From positions 1-10,871 of the forward strand of contig CALKJX010000321.1 in assembly GCA_937995555.1 (NCBI GenBank): a DNA stretch of 10,871 nt. Direction: 5' to 3'. Positions 1-5,972 of the stretch are shown here, piece after piece (positions within the stretch are counted from its first letter, which is position 1; every line of letters starts with the position of its first letter). A program made the position numbers and the translations under genes. This DNA is from an uncultured Elioraea sp. (GTDB lineage: Bacteria > Pseudomonadota > Alphaproteobacteria > Acetobacterales > Acetobacteraceae). The notes beneath the pieces were generated by a model. The model ran no database searches. It had not been told where the DNA came from and saw nothing but the letters and a program-made list of their open reading frames with translations.

Positions 1-500
1 GCCCAGAGCAGCCCGGCGGCGGCGAACAGCAGGTGGCCGATCCAGGTCCTGCCGCCCCAGCCGCCGCCGAGGCTCGAGACCACGATCGTCGCCGCCCCCG
101 CCGTCACCAGGGTGAGCCCGAGCGCGCTGCGCCGGCCGAGCCGCTCGCCGATCAGGACATGCGCGAGCACACCGGTGAACACGGCGCCGAGCGGACTCGT
201 CATGGCGCCAGAATGGGCGGCCGGGGCGAACGCCAGCCCGCCGGTGTTGCAGAGGCTGAACGCAAACCCCGAGCCGAGCACGATCGCGGCGAGGGTGGAC
301 CAGCGCAGCCGGCGGATGCGCGGCGGCCGTGCCGCGGCATAGGGCAGCATCAGGAGGGCGGCGGTGATGAACCGCACCGCGACGATGTCGGCCGGGTCGA
401 GCGTCGCCCCGGTCAGCAGGAACCTGGTCGCGACCGACCAGCCGGCCCACATCCCGACCGCGCTGACGGCGGCGAGCCAGCCCCAGGCCTCGCGGCTCAC
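1..500 (-). CDS. EamA/DMT-family transporter, N-terminal part (runs off the left edge)
   Basis: Inner-membrane drug/metabolite transporter of the EamA type; substrate not predictable. The first 166 residues are present. After a short basic start (SREAWGWLAAVSAVGMWAG) hydrophobic segments alternate with short loops. DMT-like features are a first helix followed by the VAVRF stretch near residue 42, and the NTGGLAFAPAAHSGAMTSPL segment near residues 90-110, which matches the conserved helix 3-4 region ending in a GER loop. The GTG at 500 is chosen because GGAGG lies 6 bases before it, and the upstream ATG near 533 reads in another frame and soon stops. EamA proteins are usually about 290-300 residues, so just over half is visible. 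The gene follows the TAXI gene on the same strand after 85 bases but has its own ribosome-binding site. The family call is firm; the transported compound is unknown. Confidence 0.85.
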   Translation of the reverse strand, partial: MSREAWGWLAAVSAVGMWAGWSVATRFLLTGATLDPADIVAVRFITAALLMLPYAAARPPRIRRLRWSTLAAIVLGSGFAFSLCNTGGLAFAPAAHSGAMTSPLGAVFTGVLAHVLIGERLGRRSALGLTLVTAGAATIVVSSLGGGWGGRTWIGHLLFAAAGLLW

Positions 501-561
501 GCGGGGCCTCCACACGCGAAGGCCCGGACCATGCCGGCCCGGGCCCTCTCAGGGATGACGC

Positions 562-579
562 GCGCCGCGATGGCGGCGC
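562..579 (-). terminator. GC-rich stem-loop after the TAXI gene
   Basis: A perfect 7-bp stem GCGCCGC/GCGGCGC with a 4-base loop lies 6 bases beyond the stop codon of the TAXI binding-protein gene. No T-run follows, so it is either a weak intrinsic terminator or an mRNA 3'-end stabiliser. A second inverted repeat, GGCCCGG/CCGGGCC (521-527 with 539-545), sits between it and the ribosome-binding site of the next gene. The structure is visible; the function is inferred. Confidence 0.4.
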
Positions 580-585
580 ACCCCC

Positions 586-1578
586 TCACGCCATGATCAG
601 GTTGTCGGGAATCGCGTGGCCGTTCTCGCGGAACCAGCGCGCGGCGCCCGGATGGAACGGCAGGAAGGAGTTCTTGGTAACGTTCTCGGGCACCGTCTCC
701 TTCGCCGTCGAGATCGCCTGCACCAGAGCGGCGTTCTGCGTCATCACGGACTTGACGATCTCGTAGACGAGGTCCTCGGGCAGATCCTTGTGGCCGATCG
801 CGAAGTTGTAGACGCCGACGATGTTGATCGGCTCGCGCAGCGACCGGTAGGTGCCGGCGGGGATCCTGCCCTTCGACAGTTCAGGATAGGCCTTCACGAT
901 CGCGTCCATCTGAGCCTCGGTGAAGCCGAAGATGGTCACCTCGTTGGTGGTCTCGATCTCGCTGAAGGCCGGGATCGGCGCGCCGGCGGCGAAGGCGAAG
1001 CAGTCGAGCAGCCCGTCCGACACCTGGCCGATCATGTCCGAGCCCGAGCCGTAGCCGATCCGGCTCGGCGTCACGCCGAGGGTGCGCAGGATCAGCGGGT
1101 AGTAGGTGCCCGGCGTGCCGCCGCGCGGGCCGACGCCCACGCTCTTGCCGTTGAGCTGGCTGTGGTCGGTGATGCCCGACCGCTTCAGCGCCACGGCATG
1201 GAACGGCGTGTCGTACATCGGGAACAGCGCGCGGATGTTGCGGAACTTGTTGCCGCGGGTCCACTCGCCCCGGCCTTCCCAGGCCTGCAGCGCCACGCCC
1301 ATGGTCACCATGCCGAGCTCGACCTGCTTCTGGTCGACTAGCACGATGTTCTGGTTCGGACCCTGGGTGGTGCGGTAGCTGATGTTGACGCCGGTCGCCT
1401 GCGCGGCGAGCTGGCCCCAGGCCGGGCCATAGACGGCATAGGTGCCACCCGGAGCCGCGGTGCCCATCGTCAGCGCGCGCGGCCAGGACGGGTTGCGGGG
1501 CTGCGCCCGGACGGCCGGCGTGGCAAGGCCGGCGCCGGCAACGGCGGTCGAGACGAGCAGCGTACGCCTGCGGATCAT
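586..1578 (-). CDS. TAXI-family TRAP transporter solute-binding protein
   Basis: Periplasmic binding protein of the TRAP-associated extracytoplasmic immunogenic (TAXI) family, which delivers organic anions or amino acids to a fused TRAP permease; ligand unknown. It has 330 residues, normal for the family. The N-terminus has a twin-arginine-like RRRTLL (residues 3-8), a hydrophobic stretch and a likely cleavage after AVRA (residue 25). The mature protein opens with the family's GTAAPGGTYAVYGPAWGQLA segment, then a GPNQN stretch (sgGs..N equivalent), and a central VGVGPRGGTPG region typical of the ligand-binding lobes. The ATG at 1578 is preceded by GGGAGGA with a 6-base gap. It lies 105 bases downstream of the ABC ATPase gene on the same strand, with no TRAP permease beside it, so it may work with a permease encoded elsewhere or belong to the orphan TAXI proteins common in this lineage. 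Confidence 0.9.
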   Translation of the reverse strand: MIRRRTLLVSTAVAGAGLATPAVRAQPRNPSWPRALTMGTAAPGGTYAVYGPAWGQLAAQATGVNISYRTTQGPNQNIVLVDQKQVELGMVTMGVALQAWEGRGEWTRGNKFRNIRALFPMYDTPFHAVALKRSGITDHSQLNGKSVGVGPRGGTPGTYYPLILRTLGVTPSRIGYGSGSDMIGQVSDGLLDCFAFAAGAPIPAFSEIETTNEVTIFGFTEAQMDAIVKAYPELSKGRIPAGTYRSLREPINIVGVYNFAIGHKDLPEDLVYEIVKSVMTQNAALVQAISTAKETVPENVTKNSFLPFHPGAARWFRENGHAIPDNLIMA

Positions 1579-1683
1579 CGCGTGTCCTCCCAGAATGCAA
1601 GCGCAGTCATCCCTCCCGGATGCCCGCGCAGGAACACCCCTTACATGGGCGAAATCGGCGGCGGGGGAAAGGGGGAGAGGCTC

Positions 1684-2712
1684 TCATCCGTCCGGCAGGG
1701 CAAAAGGCGCCCCTGGGCGGGCCGCGAGGCGAACGAGATCGCCCGGCCGCGGCGCGGCGTCCATGACCTCGATCGTGATCGGCTGGGGCGCGGCCTGCTC
1801 CACCACCAGCCGGGTCCGGTCGCCGAGGAAGAACGACGCTGTCACCCGACCGGCGAGGGTGCCATCGCTCGCCAGGACGAGCTGCTCGGGACGACAGGCC
1901 AGCGTCGCGGGGCCGGCAGCCGCGCCGTTGGCGGGCAGCATGCCGCCCGGCAGATGCAGCGCCCCTTCCGCCACCCGGCCTTCGAGAAGGTTGAGGGTGC
2001 CGACGAAGCCGGCGACGAACCGCGTCGCCGGGCGATGATAGATCGCCTCCGGCGCGTCGACCTGTTCGATCCGTCCCGCCCGCATCACCGCGACGCGGTC
2101 GCCGAGCGCCATCGCCTCGGCCTGATCGTGGGTGACGAACACCGCCGTGATGCCGAGCGAGCGCAAGAGGGCGGCAAGTTCGACCCTGAGCGCCTCGCGC
2201 AACTTGGCGTCGAGCGCGGTCAGCGGCTCGTCGAGGAGAAGCACGCGCGGTTCGGTGGCGAGCGCGCGCGCCAGCGCGACACGCTGGCGCTGGCCGCCCG
2301 AGAGCTGGTCGATCCGACGATCCGCCAGGTCGGCGATGCGCATCATCGCCAGCATGCGCGTCACGCGGGCGTCCCGTTCGGCCCGCCCGATGTTGCGGAT
2401 ACGCAATCCATAGCCGACATTGCCCGCGACATCGAGATTGGGGAACAGCGCGTAGGACTGGAACACCATGCCCACCTGGCGGCGTTCGATCGGGATGCGC
2501 GTGACATCCTCGGCGCCGAACAGCACCCGCCCGCCCGGATCGGGCTCGGCGAGGCCGGCGATCAGCCGCAGGCAGGTGGTCTTGCCGCAGCCCGACGGAC
2601 CGAGCAGCGCCAGCGTCTCGCCGGCGCGGATCTCGAGATCCGCCGGAGCGAGCGCGCGCGTGCCGTCGGGATAGGTGAAGCCGCAGCCGATCAGTCTCAC
2701 CGGGACGGTCAT
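1684..2712 (-). CDS. ABC importer ATP-binding protein (PotA/FbpC/PhnT-like, with TOBE domain)
   Basis: Cytoplasmic ATPase that powers the importer encoded by the upstream genes. The protein has 342 residues. Visible nucleotide-binding motifs are Walker A GPSGCGKT (38-45), the Q-loop glutamine at 85 in MVFQSYALFP, the signature LSGGQRQRVALARAL (from 137), Walker B RVLLLDEP (156-163), the D-loop TALDAK, and the H-loop histidine at 195 in VTHDQAEA. Residues from about 240 to the end form the TOBE-type regulatory domain expected of the polyamine/iron/phosphonate/sulfate ATPase group. The start at 2712 is chosen because ATG overlaps the permease stop as ATGA; the same frame is open much further upstream but only as a shadow of the permease gene. 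It is the last gene of the operon. Motifs identify the class but do not tell polyamine, iron, phosphonate or thiamine systems apart. Confidence 0.93.
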   Translation of the reverse strand: MTVPVRLIGCGFTYPDGTRALAPADLEIRAGETLALLGPSGCGKTTCLRLIAGLAEPDPGGRVLFGAEDVTRIPIERRQVGMVFQSYALFPNLDVAGNVGYGLRIRNIGRAERDARVTRMLAMMRIADLADRRIDQLSGGQRQRVALARALATEPRVLLLDEPLTALDAKLREALRVELAALLRSLGITAVFVTHDQAEAMALGDRVAVMRAGRIEQVDAPEAIYHRPATRFVAGFVGTLNLLEGRVAEGALHLPGGMLPANGAAAGPATLACRPEQLVLASDGTLAGRVTASFFLGDRTRLVVEQAAPQPITIEVMDAAPRPGDLVRLAARPGAPFALPDG

Positions 2713-3506
2713 CGCCGCACCGCCGCCGTGCGATCGGCCGCCCATTGCAACGCGACGAGCAGGGGGATCAGCAGCACCAGGAAGACGAGCGTGTAGGCCG
2801 AGCCGATCTCCAGCCGCATCGACGCATAGCTGTCGGCAAGCCCCACGGGCAACGTCATGGTGAAGGGGGTGTGCAGCAGCAGCGTCATGTTGAACTCGCC
2901 GAGCGAGAGCGTGACCACCATCAGCGCGCCCGCCAGGATGCCGGGACGGGCATTGGGCAGCACCACGGTGACGATGCGGGTGAGGAAGCCTGCACCGAGC
3001 GCCCGCGCCGCCTCCTCGAGCGTCGGCAGGCCGACCGCCAGCATCACCGCCAGCGTCGAGCGCACCATGAAGGGCAGCGTGAACAGCACGTGGCCGACCA
3101 GGATGAAGGTCCAGTGCGTGCGGAAGCCGCCGACCGCACCCCAGGCGAGGATCAGCGCCAAGCCGGTGGCGATGCCGGGGATCGCCACCGGCATCACGAG
3201 CGCCTCCTCGGCGAGCCGCGCGAGCCGGCCCGGGCTGCGCGCGAGCGCGTAGGCCATCGGCACGCCGAGCGCGAGGCTGCAGGCGAGCGTGGCGAGCGCG
3301 ATGCCGACCGAGAGCCCGATCGTGTGGCCGTAGAGCTCGAGCACGCGCCCGACCCAGCGCAGCGTGACGCCGCTCTCGATCAGTCCGCGCTGGTAGTTCA
3401 CGGTGAGCCCGGCGAGCACCGACAGCACCACCGGTCCGATCAGGAACAGCGCCACCAGACCTGAGAACACCAGCCCGGCGGCGAACCCCGCGCCGCGCCG
3501 TCTCAT
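2709..3506 (-). CDS. ABC importer permease, PotC/PhnV-like
   Basis: Inner-membrane channel subunit, 265 residues, about six transmembrane helices. A basic start (MRRRGAGF) leads into the first helix, LVFSGLVALFLIGPVVLSVL. The cytoplasmic EAA loop that docks on the ATPase is at residues 164-190 (EEAARALGAG ... LPNARPGILAG), in the expected place in the second half of the protein. It is translationally coupled on both sides: its ATG overlaps the stop of the preceding permease by ATGA, and its stop overlaps the ATPase start the same way. It should pair with the 3503-4321 product as a heterodimer. This is a typical MalF/MalG-fold permease of the spermidine/putrescine, iron and phosphonate group. 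Confidence 0.92.
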   Translation of the reverse strand: MRRRGAGFAAGLVFSGLVALFLIGPVVLSVLAGLTVNYQRGLIESGVTLRWVGRVLELYGHTIGLSVGIALATLACSLALGVPMAYALARSPGRLARLAEEALVMPVAIPGIATGLALILAWGAVGGFRTHWTFILVGHVLFTLPFMVRSTLAVMLAVGLPTLEEAARALGAGFLTRIVTVVLPNARPGILAGALMVVTLSLGEFNMTLLLHTPFTMTLPVGLADSYASMRLEIGSAYTLVFLVLLIPLLVALQWAADRTAAVRR

Positions 3507-4321
3507 CCGGTCGCCGCCACGGTGCCGCCGGCCGCACTGCGCGCAACCGCGAGCACCGCCCAGGTGATCGCGCCGAGCAGGAACGACAACGCCGCCGCGA
3601 CCGCGATGTTCGCGCCGACGGTGAACTCGGCGTAGATCACCATCGGCAGCACGTCGATCCGAGTGGCGAGCGTGAAGGCGGTGCCGAACGCGCCCATCGA
3701 GGTCGCGAAGCAGATCGCGCCGGCGGCAAGAAAGGCACCCTTGAGACCGGGCAGGATGACGTCACGCACAACCTGCCAGGGCGCTGCGCCGCAGGACCGC
3801 GCGGCCTCCTCGAGCGCCGGGTCGAGCGTCTCGGCCGCCGCCATCACGGTCAGCACCGTGCGCGGGATCGAGAAGTAGAGATAGCCGACGAACAGCCCCG
3901 CGAGCGAATAGGCGAACACGATCCGCTCGCCGAACAGCGCCGCGCTCGCCTCGCCGATCACGCCCTGCCGCCCTGCGAGCAGGATCACCATGAAGCCGAT
4001 CACCACGCCGGGGAAGGCGAGCGGGAGGGTTAGGAACGCGGTCAGCACGCGCCGGCCGCGGAACCGGTGACGGGCGAGGAACACCCCGGCACAGCCCGCG
4101 ATCACGAGCGTCGCCGCGGTCACCGCCGCCGACAACGCGACCGTCTGGCCTAGGCTCGCGAGATAGCGCGCATCGGTCAGGATCGCGCCGTAGGTCGCGA
4201 CTCCTTCCGGCCCGGCCGCGCCGGTGCGCGCCATCATCACCAGGGGCAGCACGAAGAAGGCGATCACGAAGGCAATCGCGGGGGCGACCAGGGCGGCGAG
4301 GGCTGCGCCATCCCGCCTCAT
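3503..4321 (-). CDS. ABC importer permease, PotB/PhnU-like
   Basis: Inner-membrane channel subunit, 272 residues, about six transmembrane helices, the first being VAPAIAFVIAFFVLPLVMM. The EAA loop is at residues 171-197 (EEAARSCGAA ... DVILPGLKGAF). It overlaps the second permease by ATGA. The start at 4321 is the only sensible one for a protein of normal length, but no Shine-Dalgarno sequence is visible: the 25 bases between it and the stop of the small ORF at 4347-4445 are C/G-rich with no purine run. Translation may therefore depend on ribosomes finishing the small ORF, or on another mechanism. The family assignment is secure; the coupling is inferred. Confidence 0.92.
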   Translation of the reverse strand: MRRDGAALAALVAPAIAFVIAFFVLPLVMMARTGAAGPEGVATYGAILTDARYLASLGQTVALSAAVTAATLVIAGCAGVFLARHRFRGRRVLTAFLTLPLAFPGVVIGFMVILLAGRQGVIGEASAALFGERIVFAYSLAGLFVGYLYFSIPRTVLTVMAAAETLDPALEEAARSCGAAPWQVVRDVILPGLKGAFLAAGAICFATSMGAFGTAFTLATRIDVLPMVIYAEFTVGANIAVAAALSFLLGAITWAVLAVARSAAGGTVAATG

Positions 4322-4346
4322 CGGCCGGCACGGGCAGGAGCGGCGG

Positions 4347-4445
4347 TCAGCCCCTGCGGTGGAAACGGCGCGCGAGGCGCAGCAGCGGCGCCCGACGCAT
4401 ACGCGGGCGCGGCAGTGGCGGCAGCACGGCGAACAGCGCGAACAT
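4347..4445 (-). CDS. Micro-ORF 1: 32-residue peptide, paralogue of micro-ORF 2
   Basis: No known family recognised. It encodes MFALFAVLPPLP, then an arginine-rich tail with RLARRF and RRG at the end; roughly 10 basic residues and no acidic ones. The N-terminal half is hydrophobic but too short for a classical transmembrane helix, and it contains a PPLP motif. It has the best Shine-Dalgarno sequence in the window: AGGAGGTGA, 5 bases before the ATG. A second copy at 5706-5798 shares the first 12 residues and the RLARRF block; over those 18 codons the two genes differ at six bases, all silent third positions (Ala, Val, Pro, Pro, Arg, Arg), while the alternative frame would change residues. That argues for selection on the peptide. 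It sits 111 bases after the binding-protein gene and 25 bases before the first permease. It could be a leader peptide with proline-paced translation, or a small membrane-associated protein; neither is established. Confidence 0.7.
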   Translation of the reverse strand: MFALFAVLPPLPRPRMRRAPLLRLARRFHRRG

Positions 4446-4462
4446 CAACGTCACCTCCTGAC

Positions 4463-4496
4463 GCGGAGACGCCCCCGGAAGGACGCGCGCCTCCGC
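4463..4496 (-). promoter_or_regulatory. Stem-loop directly upstream of the micro-ORF 1 ribosome-binding site
   Basis: In the transcript, GCGGAGGCGC (4496-4487) can pair with GCGUCUCCGC (4472-4463) over 10 bp, including one G-U, around a 14-base loop. The 3' arm ends 3 bases before AGGAGGTGA, so the structure could affect ribosome access or protect the downstream half of the message from 3' decay in the gap between the binding-protein gene and the permeases. Function is inferred from position. Confidence 0.45.
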
Positions 4497-4556
4497 TCAC
4501 TTCATTGTCGCATCGCACGGTTGGGGAATCGTATGCGGGGATGCATCCGGCGCGAT

Positions 4557-5582
4557 CTACACGCCCATCGCCGCACGATAGCGCGCGACCGCCGCGTCCT
4601 GGCCGGCCACCATGCGCTCGATGTCCACCGGCCGGGCGCGCGCATACTCGCTCGCCGGCAGGAAGCGCGACGCGACCTCGGCCGGCAGCGCGACGTTCGC
4701 TCGTGCCGGGCGCAGATAGGCGTTGGCCCAGATGCGCTGACCCTCGTCGGACAGCGTGAAGTCGAGCACGCGCTTGCCGTTCTCCGGGTTCGGGCCGTTC
4801 GCCACCAGCCCCATGATGTAGGGGAAGCTGATCGTGCCCTCCCTGGGCAGCACGAAGCGCACCGGCGCACGGTCGGTGAACTGGGCGCGCATCGCGTTGA
4901 AGTCGTAGTCGAACAGGATCGGGATCTCGCCCGACACCACGCGCGCATAGGCCGTCTGGGTCGGAATGATCGGGTCGTTCGCCTTCAGCCTGCCGAAGAA
5001 CGCGGCGGCCGGGCCGAAATCGTCATAGGACCCGCCGAGGGCGAGATTCACCGCGAACAGGCCCACCTGCCCGACCGCGGCCGACACAGGATTCAGGTAG
5101 CCCACCTTGCCGCGATACTCGGGCTTCAGCAGGTCGTTCCAGCCCTCGGGCACGGCCACGCCGCGCCCGAGCGCATCGGTGTTCACGAACAGGCCGAGCG
5201 TGCCGGAGTGGATCGCGAACCAGTAGCCGTTCGGGTCCCGCATGCCGGACGGCACCTCGCCGATCAGCGCGGGGCGGTAGGGCGCGAGCACGCCGGCGGC
5301 GACCGCGCGGGGGCCGAAATTGCCGCCGAAATAGGCGACGTCGGCCACCGGCCGGGCCTTCTCGGCGATCAGAGCGGCGAGCGTCTGGCCGGAGTTCTTG
5401 TTGTCGTGCGGAACCACGATGCCGAGGCGGTCGCGGATCGCGCGCAGCGCCGATCCCCAGTCCGCCCACTCGGGCGGACAGTTGTAGCAGACCGCGCGGG
5501 CCGCCTGGGCGCGCAGCGTCGCCGGAGCAAGGGCCGCCGGCACAAGGGCGGCGGATGCGGCGAGCAGGTGGCGTCGATGCAT
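4557..5582 (-). CDS. ABC importer periplasmic substrate-binding protein (PotD/AfuA/PhnS-like)
   Basis: Captures the substrate and delivers it to the two permeases encoded downstream. From the chosen start it has 341 residues. The N-terminus has an HRRHLL twin-arginine-like run, a hydrophobic segment and a probable cleavage after TLRA (residue 25). The body has family-1/type-II binding-protein features: VADVAYFGGNFG (domain 1 loop), GTLGLFVNTDALG, PEGWNDLLKPEYRGKVG (hinge region typical of the AfuA/PotD group) and the C-terminal FTLSDEGQRIWA. No tandem tyrosine pair of ferric-binding proteins is evident, which weakens an iron assignment. A CxxC pair (Cys32, Cys35) near the mature N-terminus is unusual. 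The ATG at 5582 is preferred over the one at 5618 because GGAGGAG lies 5 bases before it and the upstream ATG falls in the predicted -10 region. The PHO-box-like site upstream makes a phosphonate or organophosphate plausible; polyamines or another small cation remain possible. Confidence 0.88.
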   Translation of the reverse strand: MHRRHLLAASAALVPAALAPATLRAQAARAVCYNCPPEWADWGSALRAIRDRLGIVVPHDNKNSGQTLAALIAEKARPVADVAYFGGNFGPRAVAAGVLAPYRPALIGEVPSGMRDPNGYWFAIHSGTLGLFVNTDALGRGVAVPEGWNDLLKPEYRGKVGYLNPVSAAVGQVGLFAVNLALGGSYDDFGPAAAFFGRLKANDPIIPTQTAYARVVSGEIPILFDYDFNAMRAQFTDRAPVRFVLPREGTISFPYIMGLVANGPNPENGKRVLDFTLSDEGQRIWANAYLRPARANVALPAEVASRFLPASEYARARPVDIERMVAGQDAAVARYRAAMGV

Positions 5583-5613
5583 CGGGGCTCCTCCGAAGTC
5601 GCGTCGGAATCCG

Positions 5614-5670
5614 AACATCGCGCGCGGATCAAGACAGCGGCGTGACAGTGCCGTGAAGCCGGCGTGAAAC
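5614..5670 (-). promoter_or_regulatory. Candidate PhoB-dependent promoter (tandem PHO box) of the ABC importer operon
   Basis: On the minus strand four 7-bp half-sites follow each other with an exact 11-bp period: GTTTCAC (5670-5664), GCTTCAC (5659-5653), CTGTCAC (5648-5642) and CTGTCTT (5637-5631), with 4-base spacers GCCG, GGCA and GCCG. PhoB boxes are direct repeats of CTGTCAT or CTGTCAC with 4-base spacers, so repeat, spacing and sequence all fit, best for the third and fourth. GATGTT (5619-5614) lies 11 bases after the last half-site, where a PhoB-activated -10 is expected, and would give a leader of about 25 bases before the binding-protein ATG. The pattern is seen; regulation by PhoB is inferred. 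Confidence 0.55.
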
Positions 5671-5705
5671 CGCAGCCCCTGCGCGCGCCCGGCAGCGCCG
5701 GCGCC

Positions 5706-5798
5706 TCAGCCGCGGCGGAACCGGCGCGCGAGTCGTGCGGGCAGCGAGGCGCGGCGCGGCGCGGGCAGCGGCGGCAGGACAGCGAACAGCGCGAACAT
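5706..5798 (-). CDS. Micro-ORF 2: 30-residue peptide, paralogue of micro-ORF 1
   Basis: Encodes MFALFAVLPPLP followed by a basic tail that includes RLARRF and ends RRG; no acidic residues. It shares its first 12 residues and the tail block with the peptide at 4347-4445, and every nucleotide difference in those blocks is silent. The ribosome-binding site GAGGTGACG with a 3-base gap to ATG is also common to both copies. A short stem-loop (GCGGCG/UGCCGC, with one G-U pair, about 5838-5820) lies upstream of the ribosome-binding site, as in copy 1. It is transcribed toward the ABC importer operon, ending 123 bases before the binding-protein start, with the PHO-box-like promoter in between, and is divergent from the MATE gene. 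No family recognised; a leader peptide or tiny membrane-associated protein are the main options. Confidence 0.65.
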   Translation of the reverse strand: MFALFAVLPPLPAPRRASLPARLARRFRRG

Positions 5799-5881
5799 GA
5801 CCGTCACCTCGCCTTGGCGGCGCGGCATCGACGTCGCCGCATCCTCGATCCGGACTCTGCGCCACTGCTGTGCCAGCGAGA

Positions 5882-5897
5882 TGTGCGGAAGGTCACA
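5882..5897. promoter_or_regulatory. CRP/FNR-type palindrome-like site in the divergent intergenic region
   Basis: TGTGC-N6-TCACA differs at one half-site base from the TGTGA-N6-TCACA core recognised by CRP-type regulators. It lies in the 174-base region between micro-ORF 2 (minus) and the MATE gene (plus), where an operator would be expected. A single match of this length can occur by chance and CRP-family specificities vary, so this is only a candidate. No convincing sigma-70 elements were seen in the rest of 5799-5972. Confidence 0.2.
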
Positions 5898-5972
5898 GCG
5901 CCGTTCCTGACCGGGAGCCGCCGGCGTCCCACCCTTGGCGCCGGCACGGGGCCGGGCGACAGTCGCACCCGC

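Noticed and set aside
33..596. 187-codon plus-strand ORF at the left edge.
   Set aside because: It is antisense to the EamA transporter, whose minus-strand translation shows clear membrane helices and family motifs.
1577..1612. Possible 11-residue leader peptide (MTALAFWEDTR) ending in an overlap with the TAXI start codon.
   Set aside because: The only purine-rich run, GGGAGGG, abuts its ATG with no usable spacing, and the TAXI gene has its own well-placed ribosome-binding site.
1684..3546. 620-codon minus-strand ORF that would fuse an N-terminal extension to the ABC ATPase.
   Set aside because: The first 278 codons are an Arg/Gly-rich shadow of the permease gene in another frame; the ATPase starts at 2712 with an ATGA overlap.
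4318..4518. 66-codon minus-strand ORF whose stop overlaps the first permease start as ATGA.
   Set aside because: The overlap looks like operon coupling, but this frame is Ala/Arg/Pro low-complexity, has no good ribosome-binding site, and is not conserved between the two micro-ORF copies, whereas the MFALFAV frame is.
4224..5645. Long plus-strand ORF of 473 codons antisense to the binding-protein gene.
   Set aside because: Composition is Arg/His/Ala-rich without any domain pattern, as expected opposite a high-GC gene; the minus-strand frame has clear family motifs.
5664..5972. In-frame N-terminal extension of the MATE protein from an ATG at 5664.
   Set aside because: The 103 added residues are charged low-complexity sequence antisense to micro-ORF 2 and the promoter region and resemble no MATE N-terminus.
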